A DNA stretch of 64,000 bases from positions 53,313-117,312 of the forward strand of contig PMFA01000006.1 of NCBI GenBank assembly GCA_003155915.1, read 5' to 3'. The position numbers and the translations under genes are program-made. Below are positions 52,020-61,147 of the stretch, one piece after another. The stretch comes from Acidimicrobiaceae bacterium. Lineage in GTDB: Bacteria > Actinomycetota > Acidimicrobiia > Acidimicrobiales > RAAP-2. Numbering within the stretch: position 1 is the stretch's first letter; each line of letters begins with the position of its first letter. The notes below the pieces were generated by a model, which saw nothing but the letters and a program-made list of their open reading frames with translations, was not told the DNA's origin and ran no database searches.

Positions 52020-52037
52020 TGCAATAGAGTGGTTGCA
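52020..52037. promoter_or_regulatory. Operator-like palindrome 2, TGCAA-N8-TTGCA
   Basis: The same arms and spacer length as palindrome 1. It covers the putative -10 element (52025-52030) and ends on the A of the SRPBCC start codon, a position that would block transcription start when occupied. Confidence 0.62.
52025..52030 (+). promoter_or_regulatory. Probable -10 element (leaderless) of the SRPBCC-ArsR operon
   Basis: TAGAGT lies 6 nt before the ATG at 52037, inside palindrome 2. No Shine-Dalgarno sequence is present. Confidence 0.48.
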
Positions 52038-52366
52038 TGACAGACACCGTGTATCGAGAGTTAGATCTTCCGTGTTCACCGAGCGAAGCCTGGGAACACG
52101 TCATCGATCCGTCGTGGCTGGGCGAGGACGGCGACCTGCCGACCACGCCCGGTTCGGACGGTTGGATCAGTGACGGCGGCGACGTTCGTTACCTCATCGT
52201 CGAAGAAGTTGACGAGGACAGTCGGCTCGCCTATCGCTGGGCGAGCTTCACCGACGAACCATCGCGAGTGGAAATCGAACTCACGCCAATCGCTGAAGGA
52301 ACGCGCGTCACGATCTCGGAGTCACCGATCGAGGTGAGGGCGCAGGCCAGTCTCGCCCTTCGATGA
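52037..52366 (+). CDS. SRPBCC-domain protein (AHSA1-like)
   Basis: The 109-residue protein has the START/AHSA1-type pattern. An N-terminal strand (VYRELDLPCSPSEAWEHVID) is followed by a beta sheet with LAYRWASFTDEPSRVEIELT and a terminal strand and helix start. It is shorter than the usual 140-150 residues, lacking most of the long C-terminal helix. Such proteins bind small hydrophobic ligands and often pair with ArsR-type regulators. The stop overlaps the ArsR start as ATGA. Confidence 0.78.
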   Translation: MTDTVYRELDLPCSPSEAWEHVIDPSWLGEDGDLPTTPGSDGWISDGGDVRYLIVEEVDEDSRLAYRWASFTDEPSRVEIELTPIAEGTRVTISESPIEVRAQASLALR

Positions 52367-52707
52367 CCGACGATATCTCCACGGTTTTTGCGGCACTTTC
52401 GGATCCCACCCGGCGTCGCCTCTTCGAAAAACTCTTAGAGCATCCTCGGGGTTGCACTGCGACCGGACTCGCCGAAGATGCCCCCGTGTCACGTCAAGCC
52501 ATCGTGAAGCACCTGCAACTTCTTGCGGTCGCTGGTCTGGCAGTCGCGCGTCGTGACGGGCGAGAGGTCCGCTACCGCGCTTCGACGGACGCGGCGGAGC
52601 ACGCCTCCACCTGGCTCAGTACTCGCGCCAGCGCCTGGGACCGCCGTATCGCGGCACTCGAGAAGAGCGTTCGCGACGACCGAAGTTCGAGAACCTCGGG
52701 TTCATGA
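52363..52707 (+). CDS. ArsR-family transcriptional regulator
   Basis: The 114-residue winged-helix protein begins FAALSDPTRRRLFEKLLEH and has SRQAIVKHLQLLAVAGLAVA as recognition helix region and REVRYRAS as wing. No Cys cluster for metal sensing is present, so it belongs to the SRPBCC-linked, non-metal group. It is translationally coupled to the SRPBCC gene. The two TGCAA-N8-TTGCA palindromes upstream are its likely binding sites, suggesting autorepression. Confidence 0.88.
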   Translation: MTDDISTVFAALSDPTRRRLFEKLLEHPRGCTATGLAEDAPVSRQAIVKHLQLLAVAGLAVARRDGREVRYRASTDAAEHASTWLSTRASAWDRRIAALEKSVRDDRSSRTSGS

Positions 52708-52734
52708 GTCAATCGTATTCTCACGCACCACCCT

Positions 52735-52740
52735 TATGGT
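52735..52740 (+). promoter_or_regulatory. Probable -10 element (leaderless) of the alpha/beta hydrolase gene
   Basis: TATGGT lies 7 nt before the GTG at 52748. It sits within an inverted repeat CCACC-CTTAT-GGTGG (52728-52742), which could be an operator. Confidence 0.4.
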
Positions 52741-52747
52741 GGGTCTT

Positions 52748-53764
52748 GTGACGCACTCGGTCGAAGTCACCTGGCTGTTGGACGACATCACCATGCGTGG
52801 AACGCTGACAGTTCCCGCCGGCGACGGTCGATTTCCGGCCGTCGTGATGGTCGCCGGCAGCGGGCCCACCGATCGCGATTGGTGCTCACCTCTTCTACCA
52901 GGCACCAACGGAAGTGCCCGACTCCTCGCGGAGGCGTTCGCCGACGCCGGCATCGCGTCGCTGCGCTACGACAAGCGGGCCTCGGGCCCCGACGTGGCCG
53001 AGAGCGCGCGCATCCTGTTCGGCAAGTTCTCCATGCGCTCGCACCTCGATGAACTCGCGGCAGCTATGGGCGTCCTGGCCGAGAACGAAAGCGTCGACGT
53101 CGCACGTATCGCGGGACTCGGCAACAGTGAGGGCACGCTCCACGTGCTCCACTACGCCACGAGCTCACAGCACGTGCCTCTTGCCGGACTCGTGTTGCTG
53201 GCGCCTCCGGGTCGACCGGTCGGCGAGGTCTTGCTGTCCCAATTCGCCCTGCAAGCGACCCAGTTTCCCGGCGGCGCCGAGCTCATGCCGCTCGTGGAGG
53301 CCGCGGCGGCTCACTACTCGGCCGGAGAGCCCATGAACTCGGATCCGCGCCTTCCCGACAGCGTCAAAATGGTGCTCGCCAGCTTCGAATCACCGGCCAA
53401 CCTCCCACTGGCGCGCGAACTCTGGAATGAGGACGCCGCCGATGTCTTGTGGAAGCTTGACATCCCCACGCTCATCCTCATCGGACGCAAGGACCTCCAA
53501 GTCGACGCCACGTTGGACGGCGGCGCGCTCGAACGTGCCGCTGCGGGGAAGGACAACATCACCATTGAGTACCCGGCGAACGCCAACCACGTCTTCAAAG
53601 AGGAGACCCGCCCCACTTCCGAGGTGCTGGCCGCACCCGGCAATGGCTACAACGAAGATGGGACTCATCTCGACCCCGAGTCCCTCGCGATGATTCTCGA
53701 CTGGCTCTACGAAGTGCTCTCGATCACTCGAGAGCTCCCAATCGAGCGAAACATCGAGAAATAA
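52748..53764 (+). CDS. Alpha/beta hydrolase
   Basis: The roughly 338-residue protein has the oxyanion region VVMVAGSGPTDRDW, the nucleophile elbow GLGNSEGTLH (G-x-S-x-G), a cap region and the late PTLILIGRKDLQVDA (acid) and YPANANHVFKEET (His). The family covers serine hydrolases such as acyl-peptide and dienelactone-type esterases; substrate unknown. The start is uncertain: GTG at 52748 fits a leaderless promoter, while an ATG at 52736 would add four residues. A longer upstream frame only overlaps the ArsR gene. Confidence 0.82.
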   Translation: MTHSVEVTWLLDDITMRGTLTVPAGDGRFPAVVMVAGSGPTDRDWCSPLLPGTNGSARLLAEAFADAGIASLRYDKRASGPDVAESARILFGKFSMRSHLDELAAAMGVLAENESVDVARIAGLGNSEGTLHVLHYATSSQHVPLAGLVLLAPPGRPVGEVLLSQFALQATQFPGGAELMPLVEAAAAHYSAGEPMNSDPRLPDSVKMVLASFESPANLPLARELWNEDAADVLWKLDIPTLILIGRKDLQVDATLDGGALERAAAGKDNITIEYPANANHVFKEETRPTSEVLAAPGNGYNEDGTHLDPESLAMILDWLYEVLSITRELPIERNIEK

Positions 53765-53806
53765 GGCCCGGCCAGCGCGAATAGGGCAGCGTTCAGTGGG
53801 GGCGAT

Positions 53807-53835
53807 TTGCCCTCGAGCCTTATTTTTCCTAGACT
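53807..53835 (+). promoter_or_regulatory. Promoter of rplM-rpsI
   Basis: TTGCCC (53807-53812), 17 bp, TAGACT (53830-53835), predicting a start near 53842 and a leader of about 48 nt. Confidence 0.62.
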
Positions 53836-53840
53836 TAAGA

Positions 53841-53863
53841 GTCCTTCGGACCCGGTTTGGTCC
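53841..53863 (+). promoter_or_regulatory. Alternative hairpins in the rplM leader
   Basis: GTCC/GGAC (53841-53851) and GGACC/GGTCC (53848-53863) share GGAC and are mutually exclusive. They lie at the 5' end of the predicted transcript. L13 leaders with regulatory structure are known in other bacteria; whether this is one cannot be decided by eye. Confidence 0.4.
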
Positions 53864-53889
53864 GTCAACAATCGTTTATGGGAAGTTCC

Positions 53890-54336
53890 GTGCGCACATT
53901 TTCGCCAAAAGGCAGTGAGATCACCCGCGAGTGGCTCGTCATCGACGCTGAGGGTCTCGTCCTCGGACGTGTCGCCACGGTCGCCGCTTCGTTACTTCGA
54001 GGCAAGCACCGCGTGTACTTCGCCCCGCACATCGACTGTGGTGACAACGTCATTATCGTGAACGCCGACAAGGTCGTCCTCACGGCCAACAAGGCCGCGC
54101 AGAAGTTCGCGTATCACCACTCGGGATACCCGGGCGGTCTGCGCGCGACTTCCTGGCAGACGTTGCTGGATGAGGACCCGGTCAAATTGGTCTTTGACGC
54201 GGTGAAGGGCATGGTTCCCAAGAACCGCCTCGGTCGCGAGATTATGGGCAAGCTGTTCGTCTACGCCGGCCCCGAGCACCCGCACGCCGCACAAACACCT
54301 ACGAAGTACGACACCTCGGCGATTCGCCGCGGTTAA
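53890..54336 (+). CDS. rplM: 50S ribosomal protein L13
   Basis: The 148-residue protein starts at GTG ([19 protein letters not shown]), with GGGAAG just upstream, matching the family's usual N-terminus. It contains [31 protein letters not shown] and [19 protein letters not shown]. An ATG four codons upstream is possible. L13 is an early 50S assembly protein. rpsI starts 10 bases downstream. Confidence 0.97.
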   Translation: MRTFSPKGSEITREWLVIDAEGLVLGRVATVAASLLRGKHRVYFAPHIDCGDNVIIVNADKVVLTANKAAQKFAYHHSGYPGGLRATSWQTLLDEDPVKLVFDAVKGMVPKNRLGREIMGKLFVYAGPEHPHAAQTPTKYDTSAIRRG

Positions 54337-54346
54337 GGAGAACGAC

Positions 54347-54739
54347 GTGTCATCACCTCTCACCCAGACGACCGGACGACGCAAAGAGGCCGTCGCGCGC
54401 GTGCGACTTCGCCCCGGCACCGGCACCATCACGATCAACAGTCGGGCCTTCGACAACTACTTCACGTCCGCGACGCACCGCCAGATGGTGATGGAGCCAC
54501 TTCGTCTCATTGACGCCCAGCAGACCTACGACATCGACGCCACCATCGAAGGCGGCGGCATGGCTGGCCAGGCCGGCGCCCTTCGCCTCGGTATTTCACG
54601 ATCACTGCTCGTGATCGACGAGGCCGTTCGACCGGCGCTGAAGAAGGCCGGTCTCCTCACTCGTGACTCGCGCAAGAAAGAGACCAAGAAGTACGGTCTC
54701 AAGAAGGCGCGCAAGGCTCCCCAGTACTCGAAGCGGTAA
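54347..54739 (+). CDS. rpsI: 30S ribosomal protein S9
   Basis: The 130-residue protein has [20 protein letters not shown] and the basic end [17 protein letters not shown], whose last residues contact the P-site tRNA. GTG start with AAGGAG upstream. glmM follows after 5 bases, the same order as in mycobacteria. Confidence 0.98.
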   Translation: MSSPLTQTTGRRKEAVARVRLRPGTGTITINSRAFDNYFTSATHRQMVMEPLRLIDAQQTYDIDATIEGGGMAGQAGALRLGISRSLLVIDEAVRPALKKAGLLTRDSRKKETKKYGLKKARKAPQYSKR

Positions 54740-54744
54740 TTGTC

Positions 54745-56040
54745 ATGACCGTGCAATTCGGCACGGATGGCATTCGTGGGCGAGCCTCCGACCAAATCAC
54801 CAACGACCTGGCCTACCGGCTGGGACGCGCCGTCGCCTCGGTCTTCACCGCCGACGTCTTCGTCGGTTACGACACGCGTGAGAGTTCACCACTCCTGGCT
54901 CGCGCCGTGCTGGCCGGTCTTCGCGACGGCGGCGCGCGCGGCGTCAACCTCGGTTACTTCACGACGCCCGGTGTCGCGGTCATCGCCCAACAGCGCGGCG
55001 GCGTCGGGGTCGTGGTGTCGGCCTCGCACAATCCGTACTACGACAACGGTCTGAAGGTCCTCGGACTCGGCGGCGGCAAACTCGACTACGCGACGGAACT
55101 GGCGGTCGCCGAAGCGCTGAACGCCGCCGAAGCGGCTCCGACCGACTCCTTCGAAGAGTTCGAGATCGACGAATCGGCCGAGCACGATTACGCGCACCAC
55201 TTGCGCTCACTCGTGCCGGCGGACTTCTCGTCACTCCACATCGTGCTCGACTGCGCCAACGGCGCGGCCAGTCACGTCGCGCACGAGATCTTCGAGTCGA
55301 CCGGCGCGCGCGTCACGACGATTCACGACCAGCCGAACGGTCGCAACATCAACGAGAACTGCGGCTCGACGCATATCGAAGACCTCGTGGCGCACGTGCT
55401 CGAACTCCACGCCGACCTCGGACTCGCCTTCGACGGTGACGCCGATCGCCTCATCGCGGTCGACGCCGCAGGACACGTTCGCGACGGCGACGACCTCATG
55501 ATCCTCTTCGCGCTCGACTTCTTCGAACGAAACGCCCTCGGCGGGGGACTGGTCGTCACGTCCATGAGCAACCTGGGACTGCACCGCTCGATGGCCGACG
55601 CCGGGATCGCCATCGTCGAGACCGACGTGGGCGACCGCAACGTCCTGATCGAACTCGAAGAGAAGGCGTGGCCCTTCGGCGGTGAGCAGTCCGGTCACCT
55701 GATCTTTCGCTCGCTCGCGCCGACCGGTGACGGTCAACTGACCGGTCTGATGCTCGCCGACCTCATCGTGCGACGCGGACCGCTCGCCGAGCAGGCCGAC
55801 GCGGTGTGGCGGCGCGTGCCCCAGCGACTGATCAATGTCGCGCGTGACGACTATAACGACGACGAGGTGCGCAAAATGTTCGAAGAGATCAGAGCGAACT
55901 ACGGCATCGAGATCGACGACGTGCGACTTCTCATCCGTCCTTCGGGCACCGAACCGGTCGTTCGCGTGATGATCGAGGCGTTGGACGAGAACTTCGTCAA
56001 CGAATTCTCTCAACGGATTCAAAGCTTCTTCCTCCCGTAA
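54745..56040 (+). CDS. glmM: Phosphoglucosamine mutase
   Basis: The 431-residue enzyme converts glucosamine-6-phosphate to glucosamine-1-phosphate, leading to UDP-GlcNAc for peptidoglycan. The phosphoserine is Ser94 in VVSASHNPYYDNG; the magnesium loop is AFDGDADRLI; the sugar loop GGEQSGHLIF and the phosphate loop IRPSGTEPVVRVM are present. It starts FGTDGIRGRA, as usual. glmS, the preceding enzyme of the pathway, follows. Confidence 0.96.
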   Translation: MTVQFGTDGIRGRASDQITNDLAYRLGRAVASVFTADVFVGYDTRESSPLLARAVLAGLRDGGARGVNLGYFTTPGVAVIAQQRGGVGVVVSASHNPYYDNGLKVLGLGGGKLDYATELAVAEALNAAEAAPTDSFEEFEIDESAEHDYAHHLRSLVPADFSSLHIVLDCANGAASHVAHEIFESTGARVTTIHDQPNGRNINENCGSTHIEDLVAHVLELHADLGLAFDGDADRLIAVDAAGHVRDGDDLMILFALDFFERNALGGGLVVTSMSNLGLHRSMADAGIAIVETDVGDRNVLIELEEKAWPFGGEQSGHLIFRSLAPTGDGQLTGLMLADLIVRRGPLAEQADAVWRRVPQRLINVARDDYNDDEVRKMFEEIRANYGIEIDDVRLLIRPSGTEPVVRVMIEALDENFVNEFSQRIQSFFLP

Positions 56041-56072
56041 ACAACTCGCTAAGGGCCCCAAAAAGGCCCGAG

Positions 56073-56078
56073 TAGGCT
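56073..56078 (+). promoter_or_regulatory. Probable -10 element (leaderless) of glmS
   Basis: TAGGCT lies 6 nt before the glmS ATG at 56085. A 5-bp hairpin GGGCC/GGCCC (56053-56069) lies just upstream in the 44-base gap. There is no glmS ribozyme; the gap is too short. Confidence 0.5.
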
Positions 56079-56084
56079 GAGACT

Positions 56085-57926
56085 ATGTGCGGCATTATTG
56101 GGGTCGTAGGATCCGAGGACACGCTGGCGACGCTTCTCGAGGGCCTGACGCGCCTGGAGTATCGCGGCTACGACTCAGCGGGGATCGCACTGGTGCGCGC
56201 GGGCGAGACCTGGCGGGCGCGAACCGCGTCCGGCACCGAATCGGTGGCGGCCCTGAAAGAGGAGTGCCTCGCCGCCCCCAAGGGTTTCACGGCCGGGATC
56301 GGCCACACCCGTTGGGCCACGCACGGAGCCCCCGAGGCCGTGAATGCCCACCCGCACCTCGACTGCTCGGGCAACATCGCGATCATCCATAACGGCATCA
56401 TCGAGAACCACGCGGAACTGAAAGAGGGTCTCGAGTCGCGGGGCCATATCTTCACGTCGGTCACCGACTCCGAAGTCCTGGCGCACCTGATTGAAGAGCT
56501 CCGCGCCCAGGGACTCGAGCTCATGGAGGCCGTTCGTCAGGGCCTCTTGGTCGTGCGCGGCGCCTTCGCGCTCGCCGTGATGGACGCCACCGAACCGAAC
56601 GTGATCGTTGCCGCACGGCGAATCTCGCCGCTCGTGGTTGGCACCGCGCCGGGCGAGACCTATCTCGCCAGTGACGTTCCGGCGATCCTCGACAAGGCCT
56701 CGGCGTTCTACGCCGTCAACGACGACGAGATCGTTCGCTTGGGACCGGAGGGCTTTCGCGCCATCGACCTCGAAGGCGCGCCGGTTCGCCTCCGACAACT
56801 CACCATTGACTGGGACTTAGAGACCGCCGAAAAGGGCGGTCACGACGACTTCATGTCCAAGGAGATCAACGAACAGCCCGGCGCGATTCGCTCGACTCTT
56901 CTGGATCGCCGCCGCAAGGACGGGACCATCACCTTCGACGAGATGCGCATCAGCGACGAGGAACTGCGCGACGTCAAGCGCGTCTGCCTGGTCGCGGCCG
57001 GCACGTCGTACCACTCGGCGTTGATCGCCAAGTACGCGATCGAAAAGTGGGCGCGTATCGGTGTCGACGTCGACATCTCGAGTGAGTACCGCTACCGCGA
57101 CCCTATCGTCGAAGTCGGCACGCTCGTGATCGGGGTTTCCCAGAGCGGCGAGACGATCGACACGATCCAAGCGACGCGCGAGGCGCAGCGCCGTGGCGCC
57201 CACGTCGTGGCGATCTCCAACATCGTCGACTCCTCGATGGCGCGCGAAGCCGACGCGGTCATCTACACGCGCGCCGGTCTCGAAGTCTCGGTCGCCTCGA
57301 CGAAGGCCTTCGTCGCGCAGGTCGCCGCGTTGGAGCTCCTGGCGTTGCGACTCGCGCAACTACGCGGCACGCTGCCCGAATCAGAGATCGACGGGCTCTT
57401 CCAGGGTCTGAGCGCGGTGAGTGCCCAGGTGCAGGCCGTGCTCGATCGTCGCGAAAGCGTCGAACTGGTGGCCAAAGAGCTCATGGGTTCACACGACTTC
57501 TTCTTCATCGGCCGTCACGTTGGATTCCCCACGGCGCTCGAGGGCGCCTTGAAACTAAAGGAACTGACGTACCTGCACGCCGAGGGCTATCCCGGCGGCG
57601 AACTGAAGCACGGACCGCTGGCCCTCATCGAACCGGGTGTCGTCGTGATCGCGATCGCGACCGATCCGGCGATGCACGAGAAGATGCTCTCGAATCTTTC
57701 CGAGGTGAAGGCCCGCGGCGCCAGCGTCGTCGCGGTCGCGACGGATGATGACGAGATGATCGAGTCGGTCGCCGACTTCGTGTTGCGCGTACCGGCGACC
57801 GAACCGATGTTCACGCCGATGGTCGACGTCATTTCACTGCAGATGTTCGCCTACGCCGTGGCGCGCGGTCTTGGTCGAAACGTCGACCGGCCGCGGAACC
57901 TCGCCAAGACGGTGACGGTCGAATAG
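56085..57926 (+). CDS. glmS: Glutamine-fructose-6-phosphate aminotransferase (isomerising)
   Basis: The 613-residue enzyme makes glucosamine-6-phosphate. The glutaminase domain starts with the nucleophile Cys2 (MCGIIGVVGSED) and has RWATHGAPEAVNAHPH. Two SIS domains follow (AAGTSYHSALIAKYAIE, ISQSGET-type GVSQSGETIDTIQATREA) and the end is DRPRNLAKTVTVE. No Shine-Dalgarno sequence precedes the ATG. The stop TAG overlaps the acpS GTG by one base. Confidence 0.97.
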   Translation: MCGIIGVVGSEDTLATLLEGLTRLEYRGYDSAGIALVRAGETWRARTASGTESVAALKEECLAAPKGFTAGIGHTRWATHGAPEAVNAHPHLDCSGNIAIIHNGIIENHAELKEGLESRGHIFTSVTDSEVLAHLIEELRAQGLELMEAVRQGLLVVRGAFALAVMDATEPNVIVAARRISPLVVGTAPGETYLASDVPAILDKASAFYAVNDDEIVRLGPEGFRAIDLEGAPVRLRQLTIDWDLETAEKGGHDDFMSKEINEQPGAIRSTLLDRRRKDGTITFDEMRISDEELRDVKRVCLVAAGTSYHSALIAKYAIEKWARIGVDVDISSEYRYRDPIVEVGTLVIGVSQSGETIDTIQATREAQRRGAHVVAISNIVDSSMAREADAVIYTRAGLEVSVASTKAFVAQVAALELLALRLAQLRGTLPESEIDGLFQGLSAVSAQVQAVLDRRESVELVAKELMGSHDFFFIGRHVGFPTALEGALKLKELTYLHAEGYPGGELKHGPLALIEPGVVVIAIATDPAMHEKMLSNLSEVKARGASVVAVATDDDEMIESVADFVLRVPATEPMFTPMVDVISLQMFAYAVARGLGRNVDRPRNLAKTVTVE

Positions 57927-58309
57927 TGGCCACGGTCGGCGTCGGCATCGACGTCGTCGACGTGCCGCGCTTCGAAATAGTTCTCGGACGCCGACCGCGA
58001 ATCGTCGAGCGACTCTTCACCGAGGGTGAGCAGCGCGACGCCCGGGGCAAAGCCGAGCGACTGGCTGCGCGCTTCGCCGCCAAAGAGGCGGTCATGAAGT
58101 CACTCAGCGTCGGGGCCGGCTCGGTGCCGTGGAAATCGATTGAAGTGAAGCGCGCGCCGAGTGGTGCGCCGTCGGTGATGCTGCACGGTGCGGCCGCCGA
58201 ACTCGCCGCCACGCGCGGCGCCGACGAATTCCATATCTCGCTCACGCACACCGCGATGACCGCGGCCGCCTTCGTCGTGGCGAGTTCGAAAGATTCGCGT
58301 GCAGGTTGA
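57926..58309 (+). CDS. acpS: Holo-[acyl-carrier-protein] synthase
   Basis: The 127-residue enzyme transfers phosphopantetheine from CoA to acyl carrier protein. Motifs are GVGIDVVDVPRFEIVL (Asp ligand), LAARFAAKEAVMKSL (Glu ligand) and HISLTHTAMTAAAFVV. The length is normal. It begins at GTG overlapping the glmS stop and its end overlaps the alr start by 11 bases. The nnr gene that is often found here in actinobacteria is absent. Confidence 0.93.
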   Translation: MATVGVGIDVVDVPRFEIVLGRRPRIVERLFTEGEQRDARGKAERLAARFAAKEAVMKSLSVGAGSVPWKSIEVKRAPSGAPSVMLHGAAAELAATRGADEFHISLTHTAMTAAAFVVASSKDSRAG

Positions 58310-59450
58310 GGGCGTTCATCGTCCGGCGCGCGCGGAGATCTCGGCGTCGGCGATCGCGCACAACGTGCGCGCACTTAAGTCAGTAGTCGGGGAGAGTCTC
58401 TTCTGCGCCGTCGTCAAGGCGAACGGCTACGGACACGGCGCCGAACTCGCGGCGAAGGCGGCACTCATTGGAGGGGCCGACGTGCTCGCCGTCGCGATCA
58501 TCGACGAAGGGATCGAACTTCGCGAGAGCGGTGTCACGGCGCCGATCCTTTTGCTCGCGGAGGTCCCCGCGGACACCATCGCCGCGGCCCTTGAAAATTC
58601 GCTCACGATCACGATCGGCTCGCTCGAGGGCGCCCGCGCCGCGGTCTCGAAGGCCGAAGCGCTCGGCGGACGCCACCGCGTTCACGTGAAAGTCGACACC
58701 GGGATGCACCGGATGGGTGTGGCGTCCAACGACGTCGACGAGGTCGTCGACGTCCTCACGTCGAGCGCGGCGATCGACTTGGAGGGGATCTACACGCATT
58801 TCAGCGTGGCCGATGGTTCGAGCGCTGAGGACCGTGCCTTCACTCGAGATCAGATAGCGAGTTTTGACGAAGTGCTCGCGGCGCTGGCGAAGCGTGGCGT
58901 CCAGCCCCGCCTCGTGCACACCGCCAACAGCGCCGGCGCGCTCGGCTACCCCGAGGCTCGCAGAGGAATGGTTCGCGTCGGTCTCGCGCTGTACGGGTAT
59001 TTGCCCGAAGCGTGGCTGGCGTCGGCGCTGGAAGAGACCGGCGAGCGACTCGTGCCGGCGCTGACGCTTCGCGCCAACGTCGTGGCCGTTCGACGCGTCG
59101 AGGCCGGGGAGCGCCCGAGCTACCGGCGCCGCCGGGCAACCCAGAGCGCCGCCACGATCGCCACCGTCCCCTTCGGTTACGCCGACGGCTATCCCCGCCG
59201 ACTGTTCGACGCCGGCGCCAAAGTCCTCATCAACGGCCAGCGCTACCCCCTGGCGGGGATGGTCACGATGGACATGTTGGTGATCGACTGCGGTGACGAC
59301 GTCGTGAGACCCGGCGACGAGGTGGTCCTGCTCGGTCGCCAAGGCGATGAGGAGATCACGGCCGATGAGTGGGCCGAGCGCGCGGGCACCATCTCGTGGG
59401 AGATCCTCTGCGGTATTGGGGCCCGCGTGCCCCGTATTCTCGTGGACTGA
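58299..59450 (+). CDS. alr: Alanine racemase
   Basis: The 383-residue PLP enzyme makes D-alanine for peptidoglycan. The PLP lysine is in FCAVVKANGYGHGAEL; KVDTGMHRMGV and GYADGYPRRLF are present, with the catalytic Tyr region near GMVTMDMLVIDC. The GTG start at 58299 lies inside acpS. The uracil-DNA glycosylase gene begins 1 base after the stop. Confidence 0.96.
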   Translation: MQVEGVHRPARAEISASAIAHNVRALKSVVGESLFCAVVKANGYGHGAELAAKAALIGGADVLAVAIIDEGIELRESGVTAPILLLAEVPADTIAAALENSLTITIGSLEGARAAVSKAEALGGRHRVHVKVDTGMHRMGVASNDVDEVVDVLTSSAAIDLEGIYTHFSVADGSSAEDRAFTRDQIASFDEVLAALAKRGVQPRLVHTANSAGALGYPEARRGMVRVGLALYGYLPEAWLASALEETGERLVPALTLRANVVAVRRVEAGERPSYRRRRATQSAATIATVPFGYADGYPRRLFDAGAKVLINGQRYPLAGMVTMDMLVIDCGDDVVRPGDEVVLLGRQGDEEITADEWAERAGTISWEILCGIGARVPRILVD

Positions 59451-59451
59451 G

Positions 59452-60000
59452 ATGAGTCGCGACTTAGCCGAGCTTCCGACCTGCACGCGCTGCGTGCTCT
59501 CCCAAACCCGTCAGCGCGTCGTCGTCGGTTCGGGTCCGCTGAACCCGGCGTTGATGGTGATCGGCGAGGCGCCCGGTCGCGACGAGGATGAGGGCGGCGA
59601 GCCGTTCATCGGCCGAAGCGGACGACTGCTCTTTCAACTCATCCAAGAAGAGGTCGGACTCGCGCGCGCCGAATGCTTCGTCACCAACGTCGTGAAGTGT
59701 CGCCCGCCGGCCAATCGAACGCCGACGCGCGATGAACTGACGGCCTGTCGTCCGTGGCTGAGCGAGCAGTTTCTCGTCGTTCGATCCCCGCTGGTGCTCG
59801 CGCTCGGCAATACCGCGGCGAGGTCGGTCTTCGGATTCGATCAGGGCATCGGCGTGACGCACGGGCGGATCGTGGCGCTGGGGGGAGGACGGGGAATGGC
59901 GACGTACCATCCGGCCGCCGCGCTCCGCGGCGGTCCGAGCGTCGTGGACGTTATGCGCGCCGACTTGCGTGTTCTCAAGACCCTCGTGGTGGCTCCGTGA
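59452..60000 (+). CDS. Uracil-DNA glycosylase, family 4 (iron-sulfur)
   Basis: The 182-residue enzyme removes uracil from DNA. Family 4 features are the cluster cysteines CTRC near the N-terminus and further Cys in [12 protein letters not shown] and ACRPWL; the active site [20 protein letters not shown]; and the late ATYHPAAAL. The ATG at 59452 is next to the alr stop; the longer upstream frame is antisense-type overlap with alr. The stop overlaps the tsaE GTG as GTGA, placing this repair gene inside the cell-wall/t6A operon. Confidence 0.93.
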   Translation: MSRDLAELPTCTRCVLSQTRQRVVVGSGPLNPALMVIGEAPGRDEDEGGEPFIGRSGRLLFQLIQEEVGLARAECFVTNVVKCRPPANRTPTRDELTACRPWLSEQFLVVRSPLVLALGNTAARSVFGFDQGIGVTHGRIVALGGGRGMATYHPAAALRGGPSVVDVMRADLRVLKTLVVAP

Positions 60001-60473
60001 GTTGGCAACGATACTGCGCGACGGCCGAGGACACGATTGCGGCCGGGGAGGCGTTCGCCGCGGTCCTTCGGCCCAGCGACATCGTGTTGCTCTCCGGGAC
60101 GCTGGGCGCCGGCAAGACGACCTTCGTACAGGGCGTCGCGAAGGGGCTGGGGGTGCGCGAACGCGTGACCAGTCCGACGTTCACGATGGTGCGAGAGCAC
60201 ACGTCCTCCAACGCCCTCGGCATCGAGACGCTCCATCACTGCGACGTCTACCGGGTGGAGTCCCTCGACGAGGTCCTCGATCTGGCCCTGGGCGAATTGG
60301 TCGAGGACTCTGCGGTCGCGCTGGTCGAGTGGGGGGAGTTGGCGGCCTCGGTCTTCGGTCGCGACGTGATGACCGTAGATTTCCGTGTGGATGACGATGA
60401 TGGCCGGACGCTCACGGTCGATGGAGAACTCGCCGCCACCCGTGGCGCCCAGCTCGATCGGTGGGCGTCGTGA
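59997..60473 (+). CDS. tsaE: tRNA t6A biosynthesis ATPase TsaE
   Basis: The 158-residue protein has a Walker A motif in [33 protein letters not shown] and [11 protein letters not shown], with Walker B-like VALVEWGE. TsaE is the ATPase that supports TsaB-TsaD in forming threonylcarbamoyl-adenosine at tRNA position 37. The GTG at 59997 overlaps the upstream stop. The tsaB start overlaps its own end, so the proteins are coupled. Confidence 0.93.
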   Translation: MSWQRYCATAEDTIAAGEAFAAVLRPSDIVLLSGTLGAGKTTFVQGVAKGLGVRERVTSPTFTMVREHTSSNALGIETLHHCDVYRVESLDEVLDLALGELVEDSAVALVEWGELAASVFGRDVMTVDFRVDDDDGRTLTVDGELAATRGAQLDRWAS

Positions 60474-61147
60474 ACGTCCTCGCCATTGAGACCGCTACGC
60501 CCGCCTGTGCCGTCGGGGTCCGGACTGCGGCTGGCGTCGAAGTGACGCGCGTCGTTGATGATGGGCGCCGCCACACCGAGGCGTTGACCGGCGCCATGAA
60601 GGACCTGCTCGAAGAGGTCGGGTTGACGCCTCGCGAGATCGAGCGAGTCGTGGTTGACCGTGGCCCGGGCCTCTTCACGGGGCTGCGCGTCGGTATCGCC
60701 ACGGCGATCGCCCTTTCCCAGGCGCTGGGGTGTGAATTGGTCGGCGTCACCTCACTCGAGATGCTCGCGGGAGGTGCGTTCTCCTCAGGCGTGCGCGGCA
60801 CACTCGTTGCCTGCGTCGACGGGCGACGACGCGAGGTCTTCGCGCAATCTTTCCTCCTCGACAGTGACGTCGTCGCCCTCGACGAAGCCCGCGTCAGCAC
60901 CGCTCGCGAGATCGTGGCGGATTGGGAAGGAAAGGGCGCGCCGGTCACCTTCACCGGCGATGGCGTGGAGCGCTACCGCAGTGAATTCGTTGCCCCATCC
61001 TTCGCGACAATCTTCGACCAGGTCGTGCCGTCGGTTCACGCGGGACTCGTCCTGGGTGCCAGTCGTTCGCCCGAGGACGTCGTGTCTCCGCTGTACCTGC
61101 GAGAAGCCGACGCGGTCGCCAACTTCACGACTCGTGGGCGCCAATGA
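60470..61147 (+). CDS. tsaB: tRNA t6A biosynthesis protein TsaB
   Basis: The 225-residue protein has the ASKHA fold: VLAIETATPACAVGV, HTEALTGAMKDLLEEVGL and VVVDRGPGLFTGLRVGIATA. TsaB is an inactive partner that dimerises with TsaD. The GTG at 60470 (GTGA overlap with tsaE) is preferred to a GTG three codons upstream because the protein then starts NVLAIETA. The stop overlaps rimI as ATGA. Confidence 0.93.
   Translation: MNVLAIETATPACAVGVRTAAGVEVTRVVDDGRRHTEALTGAMKDLLEEVGLTPREIERVVVDRGPGLFTGLRVGIATAIALSQALGCELVGVTSLEMLAGGAFSSGVRGTLVACVDGRRREVFAQSFLLDSDVVALDEARVSTAREIVADWEGKGAPVTFTGDGVERYRSEFVAPSFATIFDQVVPSVHAGLVLGASRSPEDVVSPLYLREADAVANFTTRGRQ

Noticed and set aside
56041-56084. glmS ribozyme upstream of glmS
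   Set aside because: The gap is only 44 bases and holds a -10 hexamer; a glmS ribozyme needs well over 100 bases.
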